Shown piece by piece: positions 42,790 to 55,146 of a DNA stretch of 64,000 nt. Origin of the DNA: Aplectana chamaeleonis (taxonomy: Eukaryota; Nematoda; Chromadorea; Rhabditida; Cosmocercidae); the NCBI GenBank assembly GCA_029168955.1, contig JAPDOI010000365.1, positions 660,595 through 724,594 of the forward strand. The letters are read 5' to 3'. Made by a program: the position numbers and the translations under genes. Positions within the stretch are counted from its first letter, which is position 1; each line of letters starts with the position of its first letter. The notes beneath the pieces are model-generated. The model saw only the letters and a list, made by a program, of their open reading frames with translations. It did not search any database and had not been told where the DNA came from.

Positions 42790-45400
42790 GGCTTTCCTTG
42801 ACAGATTACATGAAGTTGCCTGCGTTGGTAAATAACTTAGCTATAGTAAAGGTTCTTATTATAGTGAAGGCTCTCCTAATGTTGAATAACAGACACATAG
42901 GTTTGGACGTGTATCCAGAAATTGCGAATAATTTCGGGTAGGAAGCTAAGGTATGTGGTTGAAGAGAAGAGTGGAGAAGACGAAGGGATTGGTAAAGGCC
43001 AAGAATACGAGATGTATTTAAGAAGTAAATGTGTTTCAAAATTAATATGAGTTCGTAAATTCATTTCGCAAGTCCAAGAGGAACAGGTCACTTCAGATGT
43101 ATGGACTGCTAGTTGGAAAGAGTCATCTAAATCAGGGCTGGGCAGGCTTGCGACCGGTCGCAAAGGGTCGTGAAAATTTGGAAAGTTTTTCGAAGAAAAA
43201 AACGAAAAAAATTTTTGGGGGAGCGTAAATTTTTGGAAAAAGTGGGGTTTATCTCCAAACCACTCGGAAAGATAAGAGTAGCTAGTCGTGTATGGATTCT
43301 GAACAGTTTGAACGAAGATTAGTTTCAGAGAGACCGGGAGCATTTCTCCATCCCAGGGGGGGGGGGGGTTCGTAAAGATCTTGGACATAAAATTTTTCAT
43401 CCCAGGGGGGTCGTAAAAACTTTGGTCACCAAGGGGGGTGTAAAATTTTGCTCAGCGGTCGCAACGGCCTACTGAACCCTGATCTAAAGTGGTAAAGAGG
43501 TTTTAATAATCTTGGGCTCCCTTCAACCACCGAATACCACAAGTGTAAATTGGTAACGTTACGAATTTCATTCTCCGAAACCCACTCATACACAGAAACA
43601 CACGACACGGGTTCGATCCCGCAATGTGCTTAATTTTGCAAGACGTTAGACCTCACTCTTTTTGCAAGGTAAGGGGCACGAAAGTAGGATAGACGAGCCG
43701 AGAGTGGTAGATTTACCCTGCATACAAACTTTCACCGTTGCACGCTGAAAGGCACTACACTGTTTGGCCCACACCTGCCGCAGGTGTGGCCTCGCTGAAA
43801 AGACCACACTTTTGAATTATAGTAGCCCCAAGAGTAAGATATTTGAGTCCAGCGTAGTCGATTTAGCCGGTATACTCACTTTCACCGTCCAACATGGATG
43901 CTGAACACCGCTACAGTCAAAGGCCTCACACTTTTCTAAGGTTCTGAGGTGTGGTCCCACCGACAAGGTGCATTTTTGAAATTTAGGTGTCACGAGAGAA
44001 GGATATTCGAGTCCAGCGTGGTCGATTTACTCCTTGAACAATTTTTACTGTCTCCGTGTAACGCCGAAGACCGCTACATAGATGGCGGAACAAGGTCAAA
44101 AAACGTACCCGGTGTGGACTTTGGTGCTCAAAACATCAAAAGTCGACACCTAGTAAATTTTTATGAAAGGCAACTTCTGGGGTCGGTTAGGGTCTCATTC
44201 TGTAGGGTTACAAACATAGTTTCTCAGTTTTGCTCAAACCCCAGGTAGCTCATTTGGAACTTAAGTGACAGCTGTTTTAAAACCGTACTTCAAGTTTGTG
44301 GACTTCACTTTTTTTTATTACCTTGCTCCGCCGTCTATGTAGCGGTCTTCGGCGTTACGCTGAGACGGTAATAGATTGAATACAGAATGAATCCACCACG
44401 CAGGACTCAGATATCCTACTCTCGTAGCACCTAAATTTCAAAAATTCCCCTTTTCGAAGGGGCCACGCTTGAGAAAAGTGTGAGGCCTGATGCTGTAGCG
44501 GTGTTCAGCATCCATGTTGGACAGTGAAAATGACTGTACTAAGTAAATCGACTACGCTAGACTCAAATATCTTGCTCTCGTGACTCCTACATTTCAAAAA
44601 TGTGGACTTCCGGCGGGACCACATTTGAGAAAAGTGTGAGCCCATGCCGTTTAGCGGTCTCCGGCGTTCCTATGATGCTGTTAAAGTTTGTATGCAAGGT
44701 ATATCAACCACGCTCGACTCGAATATTGTATTCTTATGACTCATACCTTGCAAAAATGTGGTCATCCAGCGGGACCACACCTGCAACAGGTGTGGCCCAA
44801 ACTGTGAAGTGCCTTTCAGCGTCCATCTTAGACGGTAAAAGTTTGTATATAGGGTGAATATACCATTCTCGACTCGACTATGCTACTTTAGTGAACCTTT
44901 CTTTGCAAAAAAAAATGTGATGTGTAACGTTTGGCAAAAATTTAGCACCTTGCGGGATCGAACCCGTGTCGTGTGTTTCGTTTATGAGTGGGATGCGGAG
45001 AATGAAATTCGCAGCGCAACCAGAACGCTCTAGCAAGTGTTTGTGCCATGTCTGGTCTGGCTAAAGTTCAAGCACCTATTTTTGTAGCTAACCACTTATT
45101 AGTGTGTGTTTTTCCATACACTTGAAGTGACCTGTTCTTCTCTGAAAACATGTGTTTCTTTGATACATCTCGTCGTTTTCGCCTTTGCCAATCGCTTCAT
45201 CGCATCCACTCTTCTCTTCCGCCTCATTCCGTAGCTTCCAATCTGAACTTATTCACAATTCAATTCACAACTATCCTGGATACTCGCCCAGGGCCTATGT
45301 GCCTTATATTCAACCGTAGGAGAGCCTTTATTATAATTTTAACCCTTACAAAAACTTAATTACAGCAAGGTTTCATGTTAATTGGAGGATTTTAAACAGT
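42790..45400. mobile_element. 2.6-kb interrupted palindrome with tRNA-like B-box motifs
   Basis: Outer arms (about 42790-43120 and 45118-45390) and inner arms (about 43500-44100 and 44310-45010) pair in reverse complement. For example, CACGACACGGGTTCGATCCC at 43603 faces GGGATCGAACCCGTGTCGTG at 44955. GGTTCGATCCCGC is a good Pol III B box. Repeated phrases GTGTGGTCCCACC, TTCGGCGTTACG and AGCATCCATGTTGGAC run through both arms. The left arm is split by a hAT-like MITE. Frames here are artefacts. Confidence 0.75.
43133..43481. mobile_element. hAT-like MITE with CAGGGYTGGG termini, copy 1
   Basis: CAGGGCTGGGCAGGCTTGCG at the left and the complement of the right end, CAGGGTTCAGTAGGCCGTTG, are imperfect inverted termini. 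ATCTAAAT and ATCTAAAG flank it, an 8-bp duplication with one change. It lies inside the left arm of the large palindrome and is missing from the right arm, so it inserted later. Confidence 0.8.
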
Positions 45401-46777
45401 GTACCTACCGCCGGTCAGGATGGTTCATTAAGTCTCCCGCTGAAGCTCAGACCCCTCCCTCCACCCTTGCGCAGCTCAGACCCCGGTGTGAATATTACAC
45501 CCCCGCGCCGAACCCTGGCGCCAAATAACGATGAATGGTCGTTGGAAACACAACCAAGAAACAAACCGACGAAGCTACGCCCCCCACTTTTTGATGACCA
45601 AAATTTTTGAGAATTGCCAAAGCCTTCCTTTTTCCTTTTGGTGAAAATTATTTCGACATTTTCGCGTCTAAATTTTTGATTTTTCTTACATTTCAAATTT
45701 TTGTAATTGTTTTCTTGTGGTTTAACTTTACACTTTTCTACCTACCTGAGACTCGGAAGGTGTTTCTCCTTTTTAGTCCAAAACTTTTACGTCCTTAAAA
45801 TTTTTAATTTTGTGGGAAAATTCCCCCCCCCCCCTCTCTCTCGCTGGAGCGCCCCCGAACTTCACAAAGTAAGTCTGAAAAAAAGATCTAAAAACACCGA
45901 GATATCGAGATAAACCAACATCGAGGTCTAAAAAAAGTATTCAGGGACTGGGAAGAGGATAAAAAAGCGTTCCTTTAATAGGAGGGCGCATATCGGATCA
46001 TTAGAAAAAGCCATCCTTCAATGAACATCAGTTCTAGACCGTAGAAAGAAAGAGAATCGGAAATTGAAAAAAAATCAACGTAGACTACACTTTGGACGAT
46101 GTTGAAGGCCTCCTCGGCAAAATGTACGCCCCAAACGTGCGGGCGGCCATTTGTGGTGGTAGTCTCACAACTGAATAGTATCCATTGATGGTACCAAGTT
46201 GACCCGAGAATTCAGCACCAATTAGGGGTCACTGAATTTTCCCTTTAGCTTTTGTTCTTTTGATTGAGTGTGGCACACCATTCCAAAGCACATGTTTTCT
46301 CCTATCTAAAAAGATTCGTTGCCGGAGAACTGGTCCGCGCCTAATGTTTCACCCACGGAAAGCTTAGCACCAACCCAGGGTTTCCTCCCCTTCCAAAATC
46401 AGGAGAATTCAAGGGCCTAAGAAGTGAGTTTTTAACACAAAGTCAGGCTTTCTGTTTGGGCGTAATGCAAGAATCAGAGCTTACGAAGACGCCGTGCGGA
46501 CCAGTTCTCACGTAATCAAAAACATTGAGCGCTACTGGAAAAAACCTGACCTGCTTTGAATTTCACGTAAAAGGGTAAAGGGACTTTCAAGTACTAAAAA
46601 TCTTTGAATGACTTTCGTTCTCTTCTTTCTACTCAAATGTGCAGATCCTTTGAGCTCGTGAATACTGAACTATAGTTCCGAAACGGGTTGGCGGAAGTTC
46701 TTCAATAGGGCGAAATTCGCATTTCTCGAAAAGGTTTAAAAATTCATTTTCTATTAAATCTTCGTTGAGCAACGACT
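45401..46777. other. no gene seen
   Basis: C-rich tracts (45823-45832) and CTCAGACCCC phrases like those at 42565-42660 occur. Frames are short and AT-rich. Nothing else is supported. Confidence 0.4.
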
Positions 46778-46898
46778 TTAAAGGCAGTGTTCACGATAAA
46801 TTTCGCTTCCAATATCTCCACGATTTACAGGTCTGGTGCCCTATATAGCGAAGCACGCATGAAAAGGACGCGAAAGTCGCGTTTTTAGCCAAGATAGG
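46778..46898 (+). mobile_element. TTAA-type MITE fragment, copy 5
   Basis: TTTAAAGGCAGTGTTCACGA and the next 120 bp match the right part of 8964-9418 in reverse complement, including GGTCTGGTGCCCTATATAGC. The match stops exactly where the hAT-like MITE begins, so it was interrupted and its other half is lost. Confidence 0.75.
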
Positions 46899-47224
46899 CA
46901 GGGTTGAGTAGGCCGCTGCGACCGGTGACCAAAATTTTTACGAACCCCCTGGGATGAAAAAAATTTCCATGACCAAGGTTTTTACTAGCCCCCCCCCTGG
47001 GATGGAGAAATGGCTGCGATGCAATACACGGCGCTATACATCAAACGTGGGTCTAAGAATGTCATATTTCGAGACCTTTCCGAGTGGTTTAGAGATAAAC
47101 CCCAACTTTTCCGAAATTTTTTTAGAAAACACCCCCCCCAAAAAAATTTTCTATTTTTTTTCGAAGATTTTCCCAAACTTCTACGACCTCCCGTTGCGAC
47201 CGGTCGCAAGCGTGCCCAACCCTG
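46899..47224. mobile_element. hAT-like MITE with CAGGGTTG termini, copy 2
   Basis: Inverted relative to 43133-43481: it starts CAGGGTTGAGTAGGCCGCTG and ends CTTGCGACCGGTCGC...CAACCCTG on the opposite order. AAATTTTTTTC-rich interior and CCCCCTGGGATG phrases match copy 1. The flanks (AAGATAGG, CTCCCCCG) do not match, so the right flank has been rearranged since insertion. Confidence 0.75.
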
Positions 47225-47660
47225 CTCCCCCGCTGTTTTTGGATGCATTCAGGTGCATTTGCCCTTGCGCGCGAGGCATTCTGGTGCATTGCCCTTGCGC
47301 GAGGGGTCCCCCGCGAGATTTTTACAGTGGGGCACACTTCGGAACAACCGGGGAAGAAGAATCGGAGCTCCCGAGAGATAGTGGCGTTTTTTCACTTGTT
47401 TTGCGTAACGTTGAACGCAAAAATCAAACTCGCGGCACATACGAGCCGCCTCGAGATGAGGTTCGACCGACTCACTCTGGTGTCGAGTGTTCACTCCTCA
47501 GGCTCTGCCTTCTAGTTGAATCGAAGTGCGAGTGCCCTACTTGCCTAGCTCTTGCACCAAGACAGGTTCTCAGTTTTCGGTGCAGACAAGAAGCGGAGCA
47601 CTCGCACTTATGATAAATTTTTAGTGAGCTCAGAAAGTGCAAACCTGGGGCCGTATGCAT
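47225..47660 (-). repeat. CGGCACATACGAGCCG repeat family, copy 1
   Basis: The stretch GCGGCACATACGAGCCGCCT, then TCGACCGACTCACT, GGCTCTGCCTTC and GCGGAGCACTCGCA, recurs at 52196-52500, 55745-56060 and 56630-56930. The palindromic CGGCACATACGAGCCG-like core and the GTGCAGGAGCA phrase are constant. No gene: the recurring frames are shifted between copies. Confidence 0.75.
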
Positions 47661-48340
47661 ACCTCTCCCCGAGCGTCCCCGCGCGGGGATGGGGACGACC
47701 CCGAGTCATCCCCGGCATGCACATCTCTCCCCGCGATCTTTGGGGGACGAGCTCCGCCCACATTTTGCGGGGATGGCGTCCCCCTACGATTTTGCTCGGG
47801 AACGATGGGATTAGAGCGCGGTTATGGAATGGGGCGCGTTATTCCACCATAGTGAATATTTATTGCGATGGAAATTCGTAAGTCGTCGGACATTAGCCTA
47901 CTCTATGTTAGTCAAAACGTCAGGTAACATTTCAGGGGCGGTGTCACTACCGAGATGCACGCATGTCTTGTATACACATTTGTTATACAGAAATTAATTG
48001 CGGAGAATTTCAGAATTTGACATAGCTCGTCACAGTTCTGATAGGTATTTGAATTGGCGGCTACTCTACTTTCTGTTCATTGATTTATTTTTTTTCGTTA
48101 CGCTTACTTCACATTATTTCTGCGTTATTACCTAGCAATTGGTCGATGCAACGAAAGGATTCGTAAGAAAATATCACGCAGTTGTAAGAATGACGCAAAA
48201 GGCGCAGAAACTTCTCTCTCGTGGCGTATGGTAATACAATCTGATCATTCAATGTTTCGAAATAGAATCAGTCTTACCAGTACTGTTTCACAACGATTCA
48301 TAAGTAAAGGGGCCGTAGCATAGCTAAAAGCATTTTACCG
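47661..48340. other. GC-rich GAGCGTCCCC/GGGGAC repeats, otherwise nothing
   Basis: GCATACCTCTCCCCGAGCG then CCCCGCGCGGGGATGGGG at 47656-47700 is self-complementary and is matched in opposite orientation near 52612-52707. The rest is without recognisable features. Confidence 0.45.
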
Positions 48341-50497
48341 CATCTTAGAAGAGTACAGTTACGGAGCTTCGGGGGCGAAAAATATTTTGTCATTGGAGCG
48401 CGTTTCCGTACGCGTACCACTTGCACGATCAATATCGCGCCGCTTTATCGATTAGAAGATGGACGACAGAAGCATTGCATTCTTCAGAAAATGCATGCTC
48501 ATGTCAAAAGAAAGACCAATACAGAGGTGATAGGTCAACTAGACTGCAAAGGCGATTTGGCCAAATGTGAATTGTATTTGGAAATCCCGTTAGGAAAATC
48601 ATTTCAACCAAGGAAACGTTTAATGCAACACTGTTAGACAAGTATTCATTTCTCACAAGGGAACCACAATAAGTCATAGTGACCATTCCAAATGAAATGT
48701 ACTTTTTAGAACCATTTTCGGACGAAAATTCCAGAATATACCCATCGCAGCTGCCTAGAACCACTCTGAAAAAAAGTTATGAGCGTTTTTTAAAGCTTCG
48801 AGGCAAGGTAAGGGTACCACCCCCCCTGGAATTTTTAGGGGGGTTTGAAAATTTTCCCCTGATTTTGCTAAAAACATGTATGTAGGGGTAATCTGGGGTG
48901 CTGAACACGAATCTGAGGTTTGCTTGCCCAAAGTTTTATGTTTTACTGTAGGTTACCGTAGGTAACATGCCATTTAGGAGAGCAAAACCTACCTTAATAT
49001 TCCGATAATCGACAAATGGACATCAAATTCGTATTCAGCACCGCAAATAACCCCACATAGTAACTTTGAGACAAATCTGAGACTTTGATCAAACTACCGT
49101 ATACCCACCGTAATCTACCGTAAGCTGCCGAAAAACGTGTTCAGCACTCCAAATAACCCCAGAGAAATAACTTGAGCATATTCTATAGAAGCACTCCGGA
49201 AATCTGTCAAAAGTCGCGATTTGCCACCAAATTCCCCCGATGGGGAATCTGTGAACGAACACAACCGAAAATCCGTACAAGTCCAAAACGCTCTTAGTCT
49301 GCGCAAAGTTCCGGAAAATGTTCCTTCAACCTAACTTCGCTTAGTGGGGTAGTATTGGGCGCTGAACACGAATATGAGGTGCGTTCCCGGATTTTCGTAA
49401 AAATAATGCGCTTTTTGGAGGGTACAATAAGTACGAAAATCAGAGAAAAAATGACTATGACTTTTTTCAAATGCGGGTCTAGGCAGCTGCGATGGGCATA
49501 TTCGGACTTTTCGTGCGAAAATGGCTCTTAGAAAAGTACATTTCATTTGGAATGGTGAATATGGCTTATTGTGGTTCCTTGTCAGTTACAAAATTATCAT
49601 AGGTACCGCATGTTGTGAGACATACGGGCTTGCACTGTCACACCCTTGGGTGGTATGGCAGTTTGGAGTAGGTTAAAATGGTGCTATTCTAGCTGGGGGG
49701 GGGGGGCGCTATGGTGCGATACCACAGTGGCCCCCGCTGCGATAGCGCCGTTGAAATACGGATAGAAGGGGAGGGCGGGGGGCGAAGAGAATTTTCGCAC
49801 CCACGTCAAAGATTTGCCAACGCGGAGTTTCAATCCCCTTAGGGGAATTTAGGAACAATTGGCTTACGTATTAAACTTTATAAAGATTCGATATGTAGTG
49901 GAGAAATTTTGACGTGGATGTGAATTTTTTTGAACGCTCCTCTTCAGTGTGTTTATTTGAGCCAAGGGCATTTTTGCTCTTCAGAGTTCCGCGAAGGTAT
50001 GTGGCCCAATCATTTCTCTGAAGCTTCTACTTAAGTCATTTTGTAGTATAATTATAACAGTTGTCACGTTTCGTAGGATAACATGGGAGATCAAAAGCTT
50101 GTCACGTTTCGTAGGATAACATGGGAGATCAAAAGCTATGCGTTAACGAAATTGTCTTTTTGGTGTCGTCTGTATAGTTGCACTTGCGATGTGCTGGCTT
50201 CAGTATTAAATTCGCATTTGCACGAAGGTTTCCCCGATTTTCGGCCAGGGGTCGGAACCCCGTAGTGTGTGAAATTTAGAACGCATTCGAGAACTTACAA
50301 TTAGTATAAAATTGAGGTATTTTCCCTAATATCAATTTAAAGATCCGCCAATTCCCTAAATACATTAATTACACACGTGCAGATCGCGGCCGCTCTAGCA
50401 AAACCTGCGCCCATTTAAAGGGACGGGAGGAAAACGCGCTCCAACGCTAAAATATCTTTCGCCCCCGAAGCTCCGTAACTGTACTCATCTTAGAATC
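48341..50497. repeat. inverted repeat pair bounding 2.1 kb
   Basis: 48341-48405 (ACAGTTACGGAGCTTCGGGG then GCGAAAAATATTTTG and GGAGCGCGTTT) is repeated in reverse complement at 50432-50497. The pair may be the termini of a larger element that contains the foldback at 48655-49583. Confidence 0.6.
48655..49583. mobile_element. foldback element 4 (arms ~130 bp)
   Basis: 48655-48790 and 49450-49583 pair in reverse complement (AGGCAGCTGCGATGGG..., CATTTCATTTGGAATGG). The spacer repeats GTTCAGCACYCCAAATAACC-like phrases at 48893, 49037, 49138 and 49350. Related phrases occur at 7990. No gene is visible. Confidence 0.7.
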
Positions 50498-50946
50498 TCC
50501 TAGAAGCTTGCGCCGGCTATGCCTAGCTCATTAATGAATATATCTATGCAAGTAACGGGTACGAGTTGTACACTACCGCGCTGCAGTAACAACCGTCTCG
50601 CAGCCTGTGGCTTCCTCATTTCACCGTGCGTCCTCTGCGTCCCTGCCACTCTGTCATCCCCGGGGGATGAGCATGAAATGCTCTGACAGCCTTCGTTAGC
50701 GAAGGCGTTGAGCATCCCGTTGATCGAAAACAACACATACGAACGCCGTCAAGAACGGTTGAGTGAACGGGATGCTAAACGACTGATGACGTCACAGAAG
50801 GGACGGGGCAACCCTCCGACGGCGAACGCAATGCTCCCCGCTTTGCGAAACGGGTCACCGAACGGGATGCTAAACCACGAGACAAAATCGATAACGCCAT
50901 ACACGCCACGTGCGCCCATCCTACTCCTATGCCAACCGCTATACAC
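49584..50946. other. no gene; short direct repeats
   Basis: A 36-bp direct duplication (GTTTCGTAGGATAACATGGG then AGATCAAAAGC) lies at 50068-50137. GAACGGGATGCTAAACGACT and close copies occur at 50765 and 50863, with an inverted one at 50710. A G-tract is at 49697-49710. No gene is supported. Confidence 0.45.
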
Positions 50947-51801
50947 TATACTTAGTATCCGAATCACTCCATTTCGGATATCCGACCGGATATCCGAGAT
51001 TCGGATAATCCGATATCCGAAAATTTGAAAACACGCATTATCTGAATCGAACCAATATCCGGAAAATTTAAAATCGGCATTATCTGAATCGAACCATTAT
51101 CCGAAGGGCCAAAAATTCGGATAAAACGGATAAAACCGGATAAAACGGATAAAATTTGCGAAAAATCGGATAAAATCCGGATAAAAATCGGATAAAAACC
51201 GGATAAAACGGATAAAATTTGCGTAGAATCGGATAAAATCGGATAAAACGGATAAAAATCGGTTCATTTTAGGTTAAATGTAGGAAAGTGTGTGTGTGTG
51301 TGTTTGTGTGTGTGTATGTGTGTATATGTGTATGTGTATGTGTATGTGTGTATGTGTATGTGTGTATGTGTATGTGTGTATGTGTATGTGTGTATGTGTA
51401 TGTGTCTGTGTGTATGTGTGTATGTGTATATATGTGTATGTGTATGTGTATGTGTGTATGTGTATATGTGTATGTGTGTATGTGTATGTGTGTATGTGTG
51501 TAAGTGTGTGTATGTGTGTGTATGTGTGTATGTGTGTAAGTGTGTGTGTATGTGTGTGTGTGTATGTGTGTGTATATGTGTATGTATGTGTGTATGTGTA
51601 TGTGTGTAAGTGTGTGTATGTGTGTGTCTGTGTGTGTATGTGTGTGTATGTGTATATGTGTATGTGTATGTGTGTATGTGTATGTGTATATGTGTATGTG
51701 TGTATGTGTATGTGTGTATGTGTGTAAAGTGTGTGTATATGTGTGTGTATGTGTGTAAGTGTGTGTGTATGTGTGTGTGTATGTGTGTAAGTGTGTGTGT
51801 A

Positions 51802-51832
<31 letters not shown>

Positions 51833-51927
51833 GTATATGTGTATGTGTGTATGTGTGTATGTGTGTATGGGTGTATGTGTATGCGTGTATGTGTGTATGT
51901 GTACGTGTGTATGGGCGTATGTGTATG

Positions 51928-51962
<35 letters not shown>

Positions 51963-52181
51963 TGCCTGAGGTTTGTTCCCATAATATCCGAAATTTATCC
52001 GAAATTATCCGACGGATATCCGTATCCGAATCATTGGAAAATGGCATTATCTGAATCGATCCAATATCCGAAAATTTGAAAAAACGCATTATCTGGAATC
52101 GAACCAATATCCGGTAAATTTAAAATGGCATTATCCGAATCGATCCAATATCCGAGGAATTACCTTCGGATAACAAGTATA
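50947..52181 (+). mobile_element. TIR element with internal GGATAAAA repeats and GT/GTAT microsatellite, copy 2
   Basis: Same termini as 41665-42537 (TATACTTAGTATCCG and GGATAACAAGTATA). CTATACAC flanks both sides (50939-50946 and 52182-52189), confirming an 8-bp target duplication independently. It is 1235 bp instead of 873, almost wholly because of the microsatellite. Confidence 0.9.
51288..51962 (+). repeat. expanded TGTGTA/GT microsatellite inside copy 2
   Basis: About 675 bp of GTGTATGTGTGTAT-type sequence with repeated sub-blocks of 60-70 bp. Frames of up to 277 codons are low-complexity artefacts. Confidence 0.93.
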
Positions 52182-52195
52182 CTATACACTCACCT

Positions 52196-52735
52196 GGACC
52201 CTAGCCAAGTCTGCACTTTCTGTACTCTCAAAAATCAATCAATTCTACGAATGCTCCGCCTCTTGCCTGCTCCCAGGATAGAGCACCCATGTTGGTGCAG
52301 GAGCACCCAAGTGCAGGCACTCGCATTCCCTTCAACTCGAAGGCAGAGCCCGAGGAGTGCACACTTGACAATGGAATGAATCGGTCTAGCCCCACCCCGA
52401 GACGGCTCGTATGTGCCGCTGGGTTGCTTTTGGCTTCAACGTTACGCTGGTGCCGTCATCTGGCGGCACTGCGCACGCGACCCATCACGCATTGACTAAC
52501 GCCACCTCCGATTCCGTGCTCCGCCTTCTGGTTCTCCAAATCGGCGACCCTCCGGCCCAAAATTTCCCGAATCTCTTACGGGGTCGCAAACGAGTTTTTG
52601 CCAGAGTGTGCATACGGTCCGTCCCTGAGCGTCCCCACGCGGGGATCGTCCCCTTGCGGGCACGCTCGGGGACGGATCCCCGCCGGGGAGAGGTATGCAT
52701 ACCGCCCCTGGAGAAGAGCCAGGCGCACATTAGGT
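52196..52735 (+). repeat. CGGCACATACGAGCCG repeat family, copy 2
   Basis: CTTGCCTGCTCCCAGGATAG, then AGGCACTCGCA, GGCAGAGCCCGAGGAG, GAGACGGCTCGTATGTGCCG and GGCACTGCGCACGCGACC follow in the same order as in the copies at 55.7 and 56.6 kb. The right part (52612-52707) forms a GC-rich hairpin from GAGCGTCCCC and GGGGACGGAT. Confidence 0.75.
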
Positions 52736-53852
52736 AATGAAATAACATTGAACCATGAAAAGAAGCTAGGGATAATGAACCGATCCTGTGTAAAATTGTG
52801 TAAAAGGGGACTCCCGAGATAGTATCGCGGCTGCACTCCTTTTTGGATCGCGGCTCCCCGCTGGTTTTGTTCGCAGCTCGCGGGTGGTGTGCCGGCGGAA
52901 TATCCCCGTTTCTTCCATCCAGGAGATGCGAAATTTTCGTCTGAGCGGGAACCAGTTTTACACGCACTAAGTTTTTAAAGGCGCCGCAATTGTCAGGAAT
53001 AGTATCGTTCCCACTGAGATCTTCGAACAACGGAACAACCCTATTGGTGAAAAAGTCGTGTCGGCACTCAAGGTTAGACACGGTACGGAGATGAACATAT
53101 TTGCGATGGTTTTCCGATTTCCGTAAACTTAAAAAATTCGCTTATCTCTGATTCCCACGCTGATCGAAATAAAAACATCAGGGGTGGTAGTAAATGGGGT
53201 GTTAAACGCGAACAAACCGCCACCTCTAAGCCGCCAACATACCGCGACATAGAACAGGTTTATAAATTGCCACCGGCACAAAATTATAACACAGGTTTAC
53301 CAACTAAACACATGGAGAGGGGTACAGAAAAGAGAGATACGCAATGGGAAGCATACGGCATTTGATGTTCCAATTTAACGAAATGCGGTATAGGATGAAC
53401 ATATACGTATATGGAAGTAAAACAAATAAATTTTAAATCAAGGCTTGACAATTATGATGAATGTTCTTTCAAAAAGAGTGCTAAGAGGACATGAAGTAAA
53501 GAGATGACAAGCATCAAAGCGTGAAATCTCAATAGAATGATGATGGTAGGAGCATGAGAGCATCAGTGAGGTGCGCATCTGCTTCGGCGGGCTGGCGGTC
53601 GGCGTCAGTCGGACGCCACCCTTTCATCTCACCGACAAATGGGCCCCGACCACCAGCAAATTCAAATTCGACAATTCCCCGACACAAAAAAGGCGCCGCC
53701 AACTTGAGATTTTCGCAAGAACGACCAAAAAATCAAGCCCATTAAAGAGGCGAAAACATGACCTCTTCGCCTACTGTGATAACACGCATTCAGTTCGACC
53801 AAAAAAGGGACATCCAATTCCAATAGAACAAACGGTGCTATGTGGGGAAGGG
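52736..53852. other. no gene seen
   Basis: TTTATAAATTGCCACCGGCA at 53260-53279 matches one terminus of MITE H, so a fragment may be present. A 125-codon frame (53571-53948) is basic and lacks a known domain. Confidence 0.35.
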
Positions 53853-55146
53853 GACAAAACGTTTTTAGCAGCCGGGATTCTGTGTTACCGTAACCCAATT
53901 CGCCGTGGAGCGCGTCATGATATCATCGAGCGCCAGCGTCGCACCTAAGTGGTATTTTAGACTGAGATCAGCTACGAGGAGTGATTTTGTTTTGAAACTG
54001 AGGGTATCTATCATCTACATTGTATTCTTAGGTGTTTATAGCGCATTTCAGTGTTTTTCTTGCTTGTATCCCTCAATTTAAAAAGCTGTGTTCTTTTGAG
54101 TTGCTGCTTATGCCTTTCTCTTATTATTTCTATCGGAGTCGTTCCATTTCTCAACTCCACGGTTCAACATCACAATTTTCACATCAGTCGAGGTCTTTAT
54201 ATGTGTCGCTCAGATAGGGAATTCGATCGCATTTTCACTCCTTCGGTACACTATTCTGTTTCTCACGATATCTATGTGCTATATCTAGGTGCACCTTAAT
54301 AAACACATACGGCTGATACCTTCTTTCATGTAAACGCAGTTGTTTTTAACATGTCAATGCCGTAGTGATTTTTTTCCGCTACCTCTAGTCACTATTTTTC
54401 ACTCTTCGTGACTGAAAAAGAACTGCATCATGACAGAGAAGTCGTACATACGTTCACTACGATTGACCATTCACGATCGCATATCTCAGCACAAGAACGT
54501 GCTTTCCGAATGTCGAGTTCTCACCATAATAAGGAATGCCCGGGCATATGCTTAATCGGAATCTTCTCCTCCCTACATTTGCTTACAAGTTTCGTGGTCC
54601 GGGTGCAGCTGCACTTTAACACCATATCTGAACCTTTGTTTGATAAAAAAGTTCGGTCTGCAATAGAAACCATGACTGTGAAAGATTTCCAGCAAGCTCG
54701 TTTTTCTAGTGCTGCGCGCATTCACATTTTTGGTAAGGTAATAATCGTTTGAATCAGTCCGGTATCGTGCCTACCGTTACTGCTAAGCAATATCAATTTT
54801 CATCTCAACATCCACACCTGTCATTTATCTTGGGCCGAACAATCAGTTGCTGACGAGATGGACCCCTAGAAAATAAGAAACGGTGGGCCAGCAAGCAATT
54901 CAAAAGGACACAGCTTTTTAAGTGAAGAGATACAAGCAAGAAAAACACTGAAATGCGCTTTAAATACCTAAGAATACAATGTAGATGATAAATACCCTCA
55001 GTTTCAAAACAAAAACACTCCCCGTGGCTGATCTCGGTTAAAATTACAACTTAGCTGCGACGCTGGCGCTCGATGATATCATGACGCGCTCCACGGCGAA
55101 TGGGGTTACGGTAACACAGAATCCCGGCTGCTAAAAAACGTTTTGT
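53853..55146. mobile_element. foldback element 5 (arms ~218 bp)
   Basis: 53853-54070 and 54929-55146 are reverse complements (for example CGTCATGATATCATCGAGCG and CGCTCGATGATATCATGACG). The pairing resumes beyond the next MITE (ACGGTGCTATGTGGGGAAGG at 53833 against 55315), so the right arm was split by a later insertion. The 858-bp spacer has no recognised gene. Confidence 0.82.

Noticed and set aside
51269..52107. 277-codon His/Thr/Tyr-rich frame and its opposite-strand Cys/Val frames
   Set aside because: This is simply GT/GTAT microsatellite read in different frames inside a transposon.
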